A stretch of 62,403 bases of DNA from an uncultured Clostridia bacterium (lineage in GTDB: Bacteria; Bacillota; Clostridia; Oscillospirales; CAG-382). The notes below the pieces were generated by a model. The model was not told the DNA's origin. It worked only from the letters and a program-made list of their open reading frames with translations, and did not search any database. Each line of letters opens with the position of its first letter. The stretch's first letter is position 1. The position numbers were made by a program, and so were the translations under genes. Where the stretch lies: positions 1 to 62,403 of the forward strand of contig CANRIX010000013.1 of assembly GCA_947630765.1 (NCBI GenBank), in the 5' to 3' direction. This document shows, piece by piece, positions 1 to 10,075 of this stretch.

Positions 1-105
1 CTTAACCTTACCACAGGTTTCTCCTATTCGCCACTCTTTTTTTGCTTTTTGTCACACATCATTGTAACACAGACAACGGTTTTTCCACTTTTTTGTAAAA
101 AAGGG

Positions 106-134
106 TTGACAGAAACGGATTTTTTTGCTAAAAT
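106..134 (+). promoter_or_regulatory. sigma-A-type promoter for the dockerin protein
   Basis: The -35 box TTGACA (106-111) and the -10 box TAAAAT (129-134) are separated by 17 bp, and a TG at 126-127 gives an extended -10. The start codon at 228 lies about 85 nt downstream of the expected transcription start, leaving a short untranslated leader. Positions 1-105 show no supported gene. Confidence 0.8.
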
Positions 135-227
135 AACAAAGGTTGGGCAATTGAAGCCCGGCTTTTTCGGCGAAACTATTTTCCGGCAGGGGTCCTGCCG
201 AGAATATATCCGACGGGAGGAAACCGT

Positions 228-1112
228 ATGCGAAAGATGCTCCGCATGGCGGCGGCGACGCTCGGTCTGCTGGTCCTTCTGCTCTCCGTTTCGGGGGCGG
301 CGGTGGCGGCGGAACAGGCGTATGTCGTCAACGGCATGAATCTGCGGTGCAGCGATTTTTCCGCGTCCCATAACGAATGTTGGACCTATGTGGCGAAGTT
401 TTACCAGAAGATTTGGGGCGAGACCATCAATTCCAATTTCTATGAAAACAACATCCTTCGGGAAAAGTCCAAGCAGGAGTTGACGCTGACCCCCGAACAT
501 TTAGCGGAATACGTGTCGATGGCGCAGCCTGGCGCGGCCCTGCGCGTCTGCAACGCCGGGTGCCTGTACGGGTCGGACTACATGGGACACAGCCTGCTGA
601 TCGTCTCCATTCAGGACGACGGCTTCACGACCTTTGAAGGGGGCCTGAGCGCGTCGCCGCATTACCGCGAGCATTTTTACACCTGGGAGGAATTCTGCCG
701 AACCAGCTGGCTGGGCGGACGGTACGCGTATATCAAGTATATCAAGCTGCCCGCGCGGGTGACGGGGCAGCCGTCCGCGCAGACGCCCGAACAGGCGCCC
801 GAGCGGGAAAAGCCGAACATGATCCTGCTGGAGGAACCGCTTCCGGTTGACGGGGCGGTGGTCGTTAAACCGGGCGACCTGAATCGCAACGGTCGGCTGG
901 ATGCGGCGGACTATGTGCTGCTGCGCCGGTTCGTGGCGGGGACGATCCGTCTGACCGCGTCGCAGCTGTCCGGCGGCGACCTGAACGGCGACGGGACGAT
1001 CGACGGGACGGATGTGGCTCTGCTGAAGGTGCGGTCGTCCTGCGAGGCGGGTCTGCTTTCGGTGCCTTCCGCGACGGAATTCGTGGGCGTACTGCTCGGC
1101 TCGATGTTTTGA
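228..1112 (+). CDS. Secreted papain-fold-like protein with C-terminal type I dockerin
   Basis: This 294-residue protein starts with a signal peptide (basic n-region, hydrophobic core to about residue 22, likely cleavage near residue 28). Residues 40-175 look like an NlpC/P60- or CHAP-like cysteine hydrolase: C51 sits at the head of a helix-like stretch (NECWTYVAKF), H121 opens a beta-strand-like segment (GHSLLIVSI), and E137 follows. A Pro/Glu-rich linker (about 180-215) leads to a dockerin with two complete calcium loops, DLNRNGRLDAAD (217-228) and DLNGDGTIDGTD (251-262). Dockerins dock enzymes onto cohesin scaffoldins. The helix after the second loop does not resemble a normal dockerin helix, and no cohesin gene is in the window. 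GGGAGG at 215-220 supports the ATG. The hydrolase call is inferred from motif layout; the dockerin is clear. It is a single-gene unit with its own promoter and terminator. Confidence 0.75.
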   Translation: MRKMLRMAAATLGLLVLLLSVSGAAVAAEQAYVVNGMNLRCSDFSASHNECWTYVAKFYQKIWGETINSNFYENNILREKSKQELTLTPEHLAEYVSMAQPGAALRVCNAGCLYGSDYMGHSLLIVSIQDDGFTTFEGGLSASPHYREHFYTWEEFCRTSWLGGRYAYIKYIKLPARVTGQPSAQTPEQAPEREKPNMILLEEPLPVDGAVVVKPGDLNRNGRLDAADYVLLRRFVAGTIRLTASQLSGGDLNGDGTIDGTDVALLKVRSSCEAGLLSVPSATEFVGVLLGSMF

Positions 1113-1132
1113 GCGGAGAATAGAAGAATAGG

Positions 1133-1166
1133 AAACCGCAGTCGGCAGTCCGATTGCGGTTTTTTT
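1133..1166 (+). terminator. Rho-independent terminator
   Basis: A 13-bp stem (1133-1145 with 1150-1162, one G-T pair) with loop CAGT is followed by a T run to 1166. It closes the dockerin gene and separates it from uvrB. Confidence 0.9.
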
Positions 1167-1278
1167 GAAGAAGTTCGCCTCGCGGGGGTGCGCGGGACGC
1201 TACCAAAACATGGCTGCAAGTTTTTTACACGGAAAGGGGAAAAAATCGGGAGAACCCCTTTCTTTTTGTTTTGGAATG

Positions 1279-1287
1279 TGTTATAAT
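1279..1287 (+). promoter_or_regulatory. Extended -10 promoter of uvrB
   Basis: TATAAT (1282-1287) is preceded by TG at 1279-1280, an extended -10 element. No good -35 box stands 16-18 bp upstream. Transcription would start near 1294, so an ATG at 1296 would be leaderless. This supports the internal uvrB start at 1338. Confidence 0.6.
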
Positions 1288-1337
1288 ATACTGATATGTA
1301 CAAAAAGGGAGAAACGCGGACGGGGAGGGCGCCGTTT

Positions 1338-3311
1338 ATGGACCATTTTGAATTGGTTTCGTCGTACAAGCCGACCGGCGACCAGCCGCAGGCGATCGAA
1401 CGGCTGACCGAAGGCGTGCTGCGCGGGGACAAAAACCAAACGCTCATGGGCGTGACCGGCTCCGGCAAGACGTTCACCATGGCGAACATCATCGCCAACG
1501 TCAACCGACCGACGCTCGTGCTGGCGCACAACAAGACCCTCGCCGCCCAGCTCTGCTCGGAATTCCGGGAGTTTTTCCCGCACAACGCGGTGGAATTCTT
1601 CGTCTCCTACTACGATTACTACCAGCCGGAGGCGTATGTGCCCGGCAAGGACATCTATATCGAGAAGGACAGTGCCGTCAACGACGAGATCGACAAGATG
1701 CGCCATTCCGCGACCAGCTCCCTGCTCGAGCGGCGGGACGTCATCGTCGTCGCGTCCGTCTCCTGCATCTACTCCATCGGCGACCCGGAGGAGTACCGCA
1801 GGCAGCTGCTCTCGCTCCGGCCGGGGCTGGCGATCTCGCGGGACGAGGTCATTCGCCGTCTGGTCTCCATGCAGTACACGCGGAGCGACATCGACTTTCA
1901 GCGCGACCGGTTCCGGGTGCGGGGGGACGTGCTGGAAATTTTCCCCGCCAACACGGACACGGACGCCTTGCGGGTGGAATTTTTCGGGGACGAGATCGAC
2001 CGCATCAGCGTCATCAACACGGTCACGGGGGAGGCGGTCGCCCGGCTGACCTACGCCCCGATCTACCCGGCTTCCCACTACGTCACCAGCGACACGCGTC
2101 GGGAAAAGGCGATCCAGGAGATCCTCGACGAGCTCAACGAGCGCATCGCGTTCTTCGAGAAGCAGGAACGCTTCATCGAGGCACAGCGCATCAAGGAACG
2201 GGTGCTGTTCGACGTCGAGCAGCTGCGGGAGATCGGCTTTTGCAGCGGGGTGGAGAACTATTCGCGGGTGCTCGCCGGACGGGCGCCGGGGAGCCGCCCG
2301 TATACGCTGTTCGACTTCTTCCCGAAGGATTTCCTGTTTTTGGTGGACGAGTCCCACGCGACGCTTCCGCAGGTGCGGGGCATGTCCGGCGGGGACTACG
2401 CACGCAAGAAGAACCTCGTGGACTACGGGTTCCGCCTGCCGTCCGCGTATGACAACCGTCCGCTGAAGTACGACGAATTCAACCGCCTGCGCGGACAGAC
2501 CATCTTCTTTTCCGCCACGCCCAACGAATACGAGAAGGGCATTTCGACGCAGGTGGTCGAGCAGATCATTCGCCCGACGGGACTGCTCGACCCGGAGGTC
2601 GAGGTGCGCCCGACCGAGGGGCAGATCGACGACCTCGCCGGCGAGATCCGCGTCCGCGCCGAACGCGGGGAGCGCGTGCTGGTGACGACGCTGACCCGCA
2701 AGATGGCGGAGGATCTGAGCGAATATTTCCTCAAGAACAACATCAAGTCGCGGTATATGCACTACGATATCGACACCATGGAGCGCATGGATATCCTGCG
2801 CGGACTGCGCGAAGGGGAGTTCGACGCGTTGGTCGGGGTCAACCTGCTGCGGGAGGGGCTGGACCTGCCGGAGGTCTCGCTCGTGGCGATCCTCGACGCG
2901 GACAAGGAGGGCTTCCTGCGCAACGAGACCTCGCTGATCCAGACCATCGGGCGGGCGGCGCGGAACGCGAACGGGAAGGTGATCCTGTACGCGGACCAGC
3001 GCACGGCGTCCATGCAGAACGCGATCGCCGAAACGCGTCGGCGCCGCTCGATCCAGGACGCGTACAACCGCGAGCACGGCATCGTCCCGAAAACCATCGT
3101 CAAGGAGATCCGCGCCCCGATCGCCGTCACACTGCGCGACGAAACGCAGGAGAGCAGCAAGATGACCAAGGCGCAAAGGCAGAAATTGATCGACACGCTG
3201 ACGGCCGAGATGAAACGGGCCGCCAAGGAGCTGGATTTTGAAACGGCGGCGGCCTTGCGCGACCGCATCCGCAGACTGCTCGGGGACGGCGGACGGAAGT
3301 CCGGCAGATAG
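1338..3311 (+). CDS. uvrB: Excinuclease ABC subunit UvrB
   Basis: UvrB is the damage-verifying helicase-like subunit of nucleotide excision repair; it receives DNA from UvrA and recruits UvrC. The 657-residue product (family about 660) shows Walker A GVTGSGKT (38-45), the beta-hairpin segment [12 protein letters not shown] used for strand insertion, the DESH Walker B box, the C-terminal helicase half, and the UVR domain at the extreme C-terminus that contacts UvrA/UvrC. An in-frame ATG at 1296 would add 14 residues that the family lacks. The 1338 start gives the family-typical MDHFELVS opening and has GGGGAGG at 1322-1328, so it is chosen. uvrA follows 20 bp later. Confidence 0.97.
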   Translation: MDHFELVSSYKPTGDQPQAIERLTEGVLRGDKNQTLMGVTGSGKTFTMANIIANVNRPTLVLAHNKTLAAQLCSEFREFFPHNAVEFFVSYYDYYQPEAYVPGKDIYIEKDSAVNDEIDKMRHSATSSLLERRDVIVVASVSCIYSIGDPEEYRRQLLSLRPGLAISRDEVIRRLVSMQYTRSDIDFQRDRFRVRGDVLEIFPANTDTDALRVEFFGDEIDRISVINTVTGEAVARLTYAPIYPASHYVTSDTRREKAIQEILDELNERIAFFEKQERFIEAQRIKERVLFDVEQLREIGFCSGVENYSRVLAGRAPGSRPYTLFDFFPKDFLFLVDESHATLPQVRGMSGGDYARKKNLVDYGFRLPSAYDNRPLKYDEFNRLRGQTIFFSATPNEYEKGISTQVVEQIIRPTGLLDPEVEVRPTEGQIDDLAGEIRVRAERGERVLVTTLTRKMAEDLSEYFLKNNIKSRYMHYDIDTMERMDILRGLREGEFDALVGVNLLREGLDLPEVSLVAILDADKEGFLRNETSLIQTIGRAARNANGKVILYADQRTASMQNAIAETRRRRSIQDAYNREHGIVPKTIVKEIRAPIAVTLRDETQESSKMTKAQRQKLIDTLTAEMKRAAKELDFETAAALRDRIRRLLGDGGRKSGR

Positions 3312-3331
3312 AAAGGAAAAGAAAAGGCAAA

Positions 3332-6154
3332 ATGGCATCCGCACAGTTGATCATTCGGGGCGCTCGCGTCCACAATCTCAAAAACATCGACGTCTCTATT
3401 CCGCGGGACAAGCTCGTGGTATTTACCGGGCTTTCCGGGTCGGGGAAGTCCAGTCTGGCGTTCGACACCATCTACGCGGAGGGGCACCGCCGGTTCGTGC
3501 AGTCGCTCTCCTCGTACGCCCGCATGTTCCTCGGGCAGCTCGACAAGCCGGACGTCGACACGATCGAAGGGCTTTCCCCGGCGATCTCCATCGACCAGAA
3601 AACCACGTCCAAGAACCCCCGCTCGACGGTCGGGACCGTGACGGAGATCTACGACTACCTGCGGCTGCTGTACGCCCGCGTTGGCGTGCCGCATTGCCCG
3701 ATCTGCGGGGAGGTCATTAAGCAGCAGACCGTCGACGAGATCGTCGACCGCATCCTCGAACTGCCGGAGGGGACCCGTTTCATGGTCATGGCGCCGGTCG
3801 TCAGCGGTAAGAAGGGGATGCACGACAAGGTGCTCGAGGACGCCCGCAAGAGCGGCTACGTCCGCGCACGCGTGGACGGCAGCCTGTACGACCTCAGCGA
3901 GCGCATCGTGCTCGACAAGAACCAACGCCACGACATCGAGATCGTCGTCGACCGCCTCGTTCGGCGGGGGGAGGACCTGCAGTCCCGCCTGACCGACAGC
4001 GTCGAAAACGCCGCCCGTTTGTCCGAGGGATTGGTGCTCATCGTGACGGTCGGGGAGCAGCCGGAGGAGCTGCTGTTCAGCCAGAATTACGCCTGCAAGA
4101 CCCACGGTGTTTCCATCGGGGAGCTGGAGCCGCGTCTGTTCTCGTTCAACAACCCGGCGGGGGCGTGCGAAGCCTGCAACGGGCTGGGGGAGAATTTCGT
4201 GCTGACCGACGAAAAGCTGATCCCGGACCGCAGTCTGTCCCTGTTCGGCGGAGCGATCGTCTGCAACGGGTTCAAATCCATCGAACCGGGCAGTTATTTC
4301 GGGCAGATCGTCGACCTGATCGGGGAAAAGTACGGCTTCAACGTGCATACGCCGATCGAAAAATACACCCCGGAGGGGCTGGAGGTCCTGCTGTACGGCA
4401 ACGGGAACCGTCGACGCACGCCCGGGGAGCCGAAGTTCGACGGGGTCATTCCGCTCATCCAGCGGCGGTACGAGCAGAATCCGTCGGCGGAGATCCGCGA
4501 GTATTACGAGACGTTTATGGAAAACATTCCCTGCCCGGTCTGCAAGGGCAAGCGGCTGCGGCCGGAGGCGCTGGCGGTGACGGTCGGGGACAGGAATATC
4601 CACGAGCTCTGCTCGCTTTCCGTCGGGAAGGCGCTGGAATTCATGCGTTCGCTGCGGCTGTCCCGCACGGAGGAATCCATCGCGGCGGAGATCCGCAAGG
4701 AGATCGACGCACGGCTGGGGTTCCTCGTCAGCGTCGGGCTGGAGTACCTGACGCTCGGACGCAAAGCCGGCTCGCTTTCCGGCGGGGAAGCGCAGCGGAT
4801 CCGACTGGCGACGCAGATCGGCTCGTCGCTGATGGGGGTGCTGTATATCCTCGACGAACCGAGCATCGGACTGCACCAGCGGGACAACGAGAAGCTCATC
4901 GCCACGCTCAAACGCCTGCGTGACCTCGGCAACACGGTTATCGTCGTCGAGCACGACGAGGAGACCATGCGGAGCGCCGACTACCTCGTCGACGTCGGGC
5001 CGATGGCGGGCGTGCATGGGGGCGAGATCCTCTATGCCGGTCCGCCGGAGGGGATCGGGGCGTGCAAGCAGTCGCTGACCGGGCAGTATCTGACCGGCAG
5101 GCGGTTCATCGCGGTCCCGCAGACCCGCCGCAAGGGCAACGGGCATGCGCTGACCGTCGTCGGGGCGAGGGAGAACAACCTCAAGAACATCACGGTGGAT
5201 TTCCCGCTCGGCACGTTCATCTGCGTGACCGGGGTGTCCGGCTCCGGCAAGTCGTCGCTGGTGAACCTGATCCTGTACCGTGCGCTGGCGCGGAAATTGA
5301 GCCGGGCGACGGTGATCCCGGGCAAATTCGACGAGTTGCGGGGGATCGAGCACATCGACAAGGTCATTCAGATCGACCAGTCCCCCATCGGGCGCACCCC
5401 GCGTTCCAACCCGGCGACCTATACCGGGATGTTCGCGGAGATCCGCGCCGTGTTCGCCGCGACGCCGGAAGCGAAGGCGCGGGGATACAAGGAAGGGCGG
5501 TTCTCCTTCAACGTCAAGGGCGGGCGGTGCGAAGCCTGTCAGGGGGACGGCACCAACCTTATCGAAATGCACTTCCTGCCGGACGTCTACGTCACCTGCG
5601 ACGTCTGCAAGGGGAAGCGGTACAACCGCGAAACGCTGGAGGTCAAGTACAAAGGCAAATCCATCTACGACGTGCTGGAAATGACGGTGGACGAGGGGGT
5701 GGAGTTCTTCTCCGCCTATCGCAGCATCTCCCGCAAGCTCCGCACGCTGCAGGACGTCGGGCTCGGGTATATCAAGATCGGGCAGCCGTCCACGACGCTT
5801 TCCGGCGGGGAAGCGCAGCGCGTCAAGCTGGCGACCGAGCTTTCCCGCGCATCGACCGGGCGGACGCTCTATGTGCTCGACGAACCGACCACCGGACTGC
5901 ACACCTACGACGTCGATCAACTGCGGGCGGTCCTGCAGCGTCTGGTGGACGCGGGGAACACCGTCGTGGTCATCGAGCACAACCTGGAGCTCATCAAGAC
6001 CGCCGACTACCTCATCGACATGGGGCCGGAGGGCGGCGACGGCGGGGGCACGGTGATCGCGACCGGCACGCCCGAGCAGGTCGCCGCGTCGCCGGTCAGC
6101 TATACCGGGAAATATCTGAAGGAGATTCTGGAGGGGCAGAACCGTGAGGAATGA
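3332..6154 (+). CDS. uvrA: Excinuclease ABC subunit UvrA
   Basis: UvrA is the damage-recognising ABC ATPase dimer of nucleotide excision repair. The 940-residue product has two ATPase modules: Walker A GLSGSGKS (33-40) and a second GVSGSGKS, each paired with an LSGGEAQR signature and a downstream ILDEP or VLDEP Walker B. Cysteine pairs of the zinc modules are present (CPIC, CEAC near the first insertion; CEAC and CDVC in the second half). The ATG has an AAAGGAAAAG ribosome site and lies 20 bp after uvrB, so the two are one transcription unit. The stop overlaps the next start by 11 bp. Confidence 0.98.
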   Translation: MASAQLIIRGARVHNLKNIDVSIPRDKLVVFTGLSGSGKSSLAFDTIYAEGHRRFVQSLSSYARMFLGQLDKPDVDTIEGLSPAISIDQKTTSKNPRSTVGTVTEIYDYLRLLYARVGVPHCPICGEVIKQQTVDEIVDRILELPEGTRFMVMAPVVSGKKGMHDKVLEDARKSGYVRARVDGSLYDLSERIVLDKNQRHDIEIVVDRLVRRGEDLQSRLTDSVENAARLSEGLVLIVTVGEQPEELLFSQNYACKTHGVSIGELEPRLFSFNNPAGACEACNGLGENFVLTDEKLIPDRSLSLFGGAIVCNGFKSIEPGSYFGQIVDLIGEKYGFNVHTPIEKYTPEGLEVLLYGNGNRRRTPGEPKFDGVIPLIQRRYEQNPSAEIREYYETFMENIPCPVCKGKRLRPEALAVTVGDRNIHELCSLSVGKALEFMRSLRLSRTEESIAAEIRKEIDARLGFLVSVGLEYLTLGRKAGSLSGGEAQRIRLATQIGSSLMGVLYILDEPSIGLHQRDNEKLIATLKRLRDLGNTVIVVEHDEETMRSADYLVDVGPMAGVHGGEILYAGPPEGIGACKQSLTGQYLTGRRFIAVPQTRRKGNGHALTVVGARENNLKNITVDFPLGTFICVTGVSGSGKSSLVNLILYRALARKLSRATVIPGKFDELRGIEHIDKVIQIDQSPIGRTPRSNPATYTGMFAEIRAVFAATPEAKARGYKEGRFSFNVKGGRCEACQGDGTNLIEMHFLPDVYVTCDVCKGKRYNRETLEVKYKGKSIYDVLEMTVDEGVEFFSAYRSISRKLRTLQDVGLGYIKIGQPSTTLSGGEAQRVKLATELSRASTGRTLYVLDEPTTGLHTYDVDQLRAVLQRLVDAGNTVVVIEHNLELIKTADYLIDMGPEGGDGGGTVIATGTPEQVAASPVSYTGKYLKEILEGQNREE

Positions 6155-8021
6155 TCGATACGCAAGCCTGCTGGAACACGTGGAAAAGCCGGGGCGGTAC
6201 ACCGGCGGGGAGCTGAACAGCGAATGGAAGGACCCGTCGGAGGTCGATCTGCGTCTGTGCTTCTGCTTCCCGGACAGCTACGAGATCGGGATGTCCAACC
6301 TCGGCATGCGGATCCTCGTCGGGTGCTTCAACCGCATGGACGGGGTGTTCTGCGAACGCTGCTACGCCCCGTGGCCGGATATGGAGGCGCAGCTGCGGTC
6401 GCACGGGCTGCCGCTTTACGCGCTGGAGTCCGGCGACCCGCTCGGGTCGTTCGACGCGGTGCTGTTCACGCTGCAGTACGAGCTTTGCTATACCAACGTG
6501 CTGAATATGCTCGACCTTGCGGGGATCCCCCTGCTTGCATCCGAACGCGGCGAGGAACATCCGCTCATCGTCGCGGGCGGTCCCTGCGCCTATAACCCGG
6601 AACCGCTGGCGGACTTCGTGGACGTGTTTTCCATCGGCGAGGGCGAGGAAGCCCTGCCGGAATTGGCGGAACTGTTTCGGACCTGCCGGAAGGAGGGCGT
6701 TCCGAAAAAGGAACTGCTCTACCGCATTTCACAATTGGAAGGGTTCTATGTGCCGTCGCTGTACGACGTGACCTACCGCCCGGACGGGACGCTCGAAAGC
6801 TTCCGCCCGAACCGCGAGGGGGTCCCGGCGATCGTGCGCAAGCGCATCATCGAACATCTGGACGACGTGTACTTCCCGGTCGCGTCGCCGGTGCCGTACC
6901 TCGAGGTCGTGCACGACCGCGTGGTGCTGGAGGTCAACCGCGGGTGCGTGCGGGGATGCCGGTTCTGCCAGGCGGGCATGGTGTACCGCCCGTACCGGGA
7001 CAAATCCCCCGAAACGCTGGACGCCTGCGCCGCCGCGTCCGTGCGGAACACCGGGTATTCCGAGCTTTCCCTGACCTCCCTGAGCATCAGCGACTATCCC
7101 CGCCTGCCGGAACTCATCGACCGGCTGCTGCGGTGGACGGAGCAGCAGCGGGTGAGCCTGTCGCTGCCGTCCCAGCGCATCGACGCGTTCTACGAGGAGC
7201 TGATGCAGAAGGTGATGTCCGTCCGCAAGAGCGGGCTGACCTTTGCGCCCGAGGCGGGGACGCAGCGGCTGCGGGACGTCATCAATAAGAACATCACGGA
7301 GGAGGAGATCCTGACCGCCTGCGGCAAGGCGTTCGACGGCGGACGCAACAGCCTCAAGCTGTACTTCATGAACGGTCTGCCGACCGAAACGGACGAGGAC
7401 GTCGCCGGCATCGCGGCGCTCGCGCAGCGCATCGTCGACCTGTTCTATTCGCAGAAGCGCCCGGGGCGGTCGGTGAACGTGACGGTCAGCGTGTCCTGCT
7501 TCGTGCCGAAACCGTTCACCCCGTTCCAATGGGAGGGGCAGACGGCGCCGGACGAGCTTGAGCGGCGGCAGAAGCTGCTAAGGGACTGCATCCGTTCGCG
7601 GAAGATCGATTACAAGTACCACGACGCGCGGGTGTCGCGTCTGGAGGCCATCTTCGCACGCGGGGACCGGCGGCTGGGTCGTGCGCTCGCCGAGGCGGTC
7701 CGCCGGGGGCAGCGGTTCGACGCGTGGGACGAGTTCTTCGATTACGACCGCTGGATGGGCATTTTCGACGACCTCGGCATCGACCCGTCGTTCTACGCGA
7801 ACCGCGCATTCGGCGAGGACGAGCTGCTGCCGTGGGATTTCCTCGACATCGGGGTATCCAAGAAGTTCCTGCTGTCGGAACGGCACAAAGCGCAAGCGGC
7901 GCGGACCACGCCGGACTGCCGCACGAAATGTGCCGGCTGCGGGGCGTCGGCGCTCTGCAAGGAACGGTGCTCCTGCGACGAATGGCGGGAAGGACAGGCG
8001 GAAAGGACGGGAAAGGCATGA
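6144..8021 (+). CDS. B12-binding-type radical SAM protein (TIGR03960-like)
   Basis: The 625-residue protein opens with a Rossmann-like region typical of B12-binding domains, followed by a radical SAM core with the cluster motif CVRGCRFC (CxxxCxxC) in an [14 protein letters not shown] context. The C-terminus is cysteine-rich (CRTKCAGCG, then LCKERCSC), suggesting an extra metal site. It resembles the TIGR03960 family, whose substrate is not established to my knowledge; members are commonly paired with a TIGR03936/DUF2344 protein, as here. The start is GTG at 6144, inside the end of uvrA, with GGAGGGG at 6129-6135 as ribosome site. It overlaps the next gene by ATGA, so translation of the pair is probably coupled. 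Confidence 0.85.
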   Translation: MRNDRYASLLEHVEKPGRYTGGELNSEWKDPSEVDLRLCFCFPDSYEIGMSNLGMRILVGCFNRMDGVFCERCYAPWPDMEAQLRSHGLPLYALESGDPLGSFDAVLFTLQYELCYTNVLNMLDLAGIPLLASERGEEHPLIVAGGPCAYNPEPLADFVDVFSIGEGEEALPELAELFRTCRKEGVPKKELLYRISQLEGFYVPSLYDVTYRPDGTLESFRPNREGVPAIVRKRIIEHLDDVYFPVASPVPYLEVVHDRVVLEVNRGCVRGCRFCQAGMVYRPYRDKSPETLDACAAASVRNTGYSELSLTSLSISDYPRLPELIDRLLRWTEQQRVSLSLPSQRIDAFYEELMQKVMSVRKSGLTFAPEAGTQRLRDVINKNITEEEILTACGKAFDGGRNSLKLYFMNGLPTETDEDVAGIAALAQRIVDLFYSQKRPGRSVNVTVSVSCFVPKPFTPFQWEGQTAPDELERRQKLLRDCIRSRKIDYKYHDARVSRLEAIFARGDRRLGRALAEAVRRGQRFDAWDEFFDYDRWMGIFDDLGIDPSFYANRAFGEDELLPWDFLDIGVSKKFLLSERHKAQAARTTPDCRTKCAGCGASALCKERCSCDEWREGQAERTGKA

Positions 8022-8632
8022 TCTACGTGTTTGCGACGTTCGCAAAGACCGGGAACCTCAAGTACATCTCTCACCTCGACCTGAACCGGGCGATGACCCG
8101 CCTGCTGATCCGTTCGGGGCTGCCGATCCGCTTTTCGGAGGGGTTCAATCCGCACCCGAAGCTGACCTTCGCCCAGCCGCTTTCCCTGTTCCAGGAAAGC
8201 CTGTGCGAGGTGGCGGAATTCCGTCTGGACGAAGGCGCGGACTGCCCGGACGAGGCGGGTACGCTTGAAGCGCTGCGGGCCGTCGAGCCGGAGGGTCTGC
8301 ATTTCACGAACGTGACCTATTCCGGCCGAAAACTGCCGGTCTGCAAGGCGGCGAGGTATGAACTGACCTTCCGCACGGCGCTTTCGCCGGAGGAGCTTTC
8401 CGCCCTGTTCGAGGGGGAAATGCCGGTCCTGAAAAAGACCAAAACCAGGGAAACCATCGTGGATATTTCCCCGCTGATTCGGGAAAAGCGGTTCACAGCC
8501 GTCGAGGGCGGCGTGAAACTCTGCTGCACCCTGCCCTGCGGGGACGCGTACCTCAATCCGTCCTTCCTCGTTTCGTTCCTCGGCGAACGCGTGGCGGAAG
8601 TGCGGATCCTGCGCACGGAACTGCTTTTCTGA
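8018..8632 (+). CDS. DUF2344 radical-SAM-associated protein (TIGR03936-like)
   Basis: This 204-residue protein carries the family opening (FAKTGNLKYISHLDLNR) and the conserved GLPIRFSEGFNPHPKLTFA stretch characteristic of DUF2344/TIGR03936 proteins. In many bacteria the domain is either a separate gene after the radical SAM protein or fused to it, so a partner role in the same reaction is likely; the reaction is unknown. The frame is open far upstream, but the ATG at 8018, which overlaps the preceding stop as ATGA and has GGAAAGG just upstream, is the natural start. A promoter for pyrH follows, so this is probably the last gene of the uvrB operon. Confidence 0.85.
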   Translation: MIYVFATFAKTGNLKYISHLDLNRAMTRLLIRSGLPIRFSEGFNPHPKLTFAQPLSLFQESLCEVAEFRLDEGADCPDEAGTLEALRAVEPEGLHFTNVTYSGRKLPVCKAARYELTFRTALSPEELSALFEGEMPVLKKTKTRETIVDISPLIREKRFTAVEGGVKLCCTLPCGDAYLNPSFLVSFLGERVAEVRILRTELLF

Positions 8633-8672
8633 ACGAATCAAAAGAAAATTTTCACAGAAACCGAAAAAACAG

Positions 8673-8701
8673 TTGCGTTCAGGACGGATTTTTGCTATAA
8701 T
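8673..8701 (+). promoter_or_regulatory. Promoter of the pyrH-frr-uppS operon
   Basis: TTGCGT (8673-8678), a 17-bp spacer and a perfect TATAAT (8696-8701) with TG at 8693-8694 (extended -10). It drives pyrH and probably the long run of closely spaced genes behind it. Confidence 0.85.
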
Positions 8702-8751
8702 GATTTGATTGGAACCGAAAAAAGAAAACCGAATGGAACGGGGGAATATAT

Positions 8752-9483
8752 ATGGAAACAAAGCCGAAATACAGGCGCGTCCTGCTGAAGCTGTCCGGGG
8801 AGGCGCTCGCCGGGGCGGGCGAGGGCCGGAGCGGGCATATCCTGGACGACGGGATCCTGCGCGCCGTTTCCGGCGAGGTGGCGAAGTGCGCGTCGATGGG
8901 GGTGCAGATCGGCATCGTCATCGGGGCGGGCAATATCTGGCGGGGCGCCCGGCAGGGCGGACTTTCGATCGACCGTGTGCGCGGGGACCACATGGGCATG
9001 CTCGCGACGGTCATCAATTCCCTCGCCATGCAGGATTATCTTATTCGCGCGGGAGCGGACGCGCGGGTCATGAGCGCATTTGAGATCCAGCAGGTCTGCG
9101 AGCCGTACGCGCAGTATCGCGCCCGCGAATACCTCGAACAGGGCAAGGTCGTGCTGATCCCCTGCGGGGTCGGGTACCCGTTCTTTTCGACGGACACCGG
9201 CATGATGCTCCGTGCGGCGGAGCTGCAATGCGACATCCTGCTTTCCGCCAAGAATGTCGACGGGGTCTACGACAGCGACCCAGCGGTCGATCCGAACGCG
9301 AAAAAGTACGAAAAACTGACCTACGACGAGATGCTCTCGAAGGGGCTGAAGGCCATCGACCTGACCGCTTCCGCCATCGGGCGGGAAAACGGGATCCCCG
9401 CGCTGGTGTTCGGGCTTTCCGATCCGGCGAACATCACGCGTGCCGTGCTGGGAGAGCCGGTCGGCACGATCATTCAACCGTAA
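8752..9483 (+). CDS. pyrH: UMP kinase
   Basis: PyrH phosphorylates UMP to UDP in pyrimidine nucleotide synthesis and is the bacterial hexameric amino-acid-kinase-fold enzyme. The 243-residue length is normal. Visible motifs are the phosphate-binding KLSGEALAG (13-21), the GAGNIWRG loop, and NVDGVYDSDP near the C-terminal ATP site. GGGGGA at 8739-8744 supports the ATG. It is first in the operon and is followed by frr after 37 bp, the usual pyrH-frr pairing of Bacillota. Confidence 0.97.
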   Translation: METKPKYRRVLLKLSGEALAGAGEGRSGHILDDGILRAVSGEVAKCASMGVQIGIVIGAGNIWRGARQGGLSIDRVRGDHMGMLATVINSLAMQDYLIRAGADARVMSAFEIQQVCEPYAQYRAREYLEQGKVVLIPCGVGYPFFSTDTGMMLRAAELQCDILLSAKNVDGVYDSDPAVDPNAKKYEKLTYDEMLSKGLKAIDLTASAIGRENGIPALVFGLSDPANITRAVLGEPVGTIIQP

Positions 9484-9520
9484 AACCAACCAAATTATTT
9501 TAAGGAAAGGAAGTACGCAA

Positions 9521-10075
9521 ATGAAATTCGACACCCGTGCCCACGAGACAAAAATGCAGAAAACGCTGGAGGTGCTGGAGCGCGACTTCGACTCCATTCG
9601 CGTCGGCCGCGCGTCCGTGCGCGTGCTGGACCAGATCACCGTCCCCTATTACGGCGTCCCGACCGCGATCGAAGGGGTCGCAACGGTCAAATCGCCGGAC
9701 CCGCGCACGCTGATCATCCAGCCGTGGGAGAGCAGCATGCTCAAGGAGATCGAGAAAGCCATCGCCGCGAGCGACCTCGGCATCATGCCGCAGAACGACG
9801 GCAAGGTCATTCGCCTGCCGTTCCCGCCGCTGACCGAGGAGCACCGCCGCGACCTGACGAAAAAGGCGTCCAAACTCGGCGAAGAGGCGAAGGTCGCCGT
9901 CCGCAACGTGCGCCGCGAGGCGAATGACGAGATCAAGAAGCAGAAGAAGGACGGCATTCTGACCGAGGACGACCAGCGTTCGGCGGAGAAGGCGGTACAG
10001 GACCTGACCGACCGCTACTGCAAGCTGGTCGACGAGAAGGTCGCGAAGAAGGAAAAGGAGATCATGGAGCTCTGA
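9521..10075 (+). CDS. frr: Ribosome recycling factor
   Basis: Frr splits post-termination ribosomes together with EF-G, whose gene is also in this window. The 184-residue product has the long three-helix-bundle pattern with the conserved IRVGRAS and the C-terminal VAKKEKEIMEL tail. The open frame reaches further upstream, but the ATG at 9521, preceded by AAGGAAAGG at 9503-9511, gives the correct family length. Its stop overlaps the uppS start (TGATG). Confidence 0.97.
   Translation: MKFDTRAHETKMQKTLEVLERDFDSIRVGRASVRVLDQITVPYYGVPTAIEGVATVKSPDPRTLIIQPWESSMLKEIEKAIAASDLGIMPQNDGKVIRLPFPPLTEEHRRDLTKKASKLGEEAKVAVRNVRREANDEIKKQKKDGILTEDDQRSAEKAVQDLTDRYCKLVDEKVAKKEKEIMEL

Noticed and set aside
24..500. 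Minus-strand frame across the first promoter and the dockerin gene start
   Set aside because: It crosses a consensus promoter and a signal-peptide-encoding region and has no recognisable domain or ribosome site.
1296..1337. UvrB start at ATG 1296
   Set aside because: It would be only about two bases from the predicted transcription start, and the added residues are not UvrB-like; ATG 1338 has a good ribosome site.
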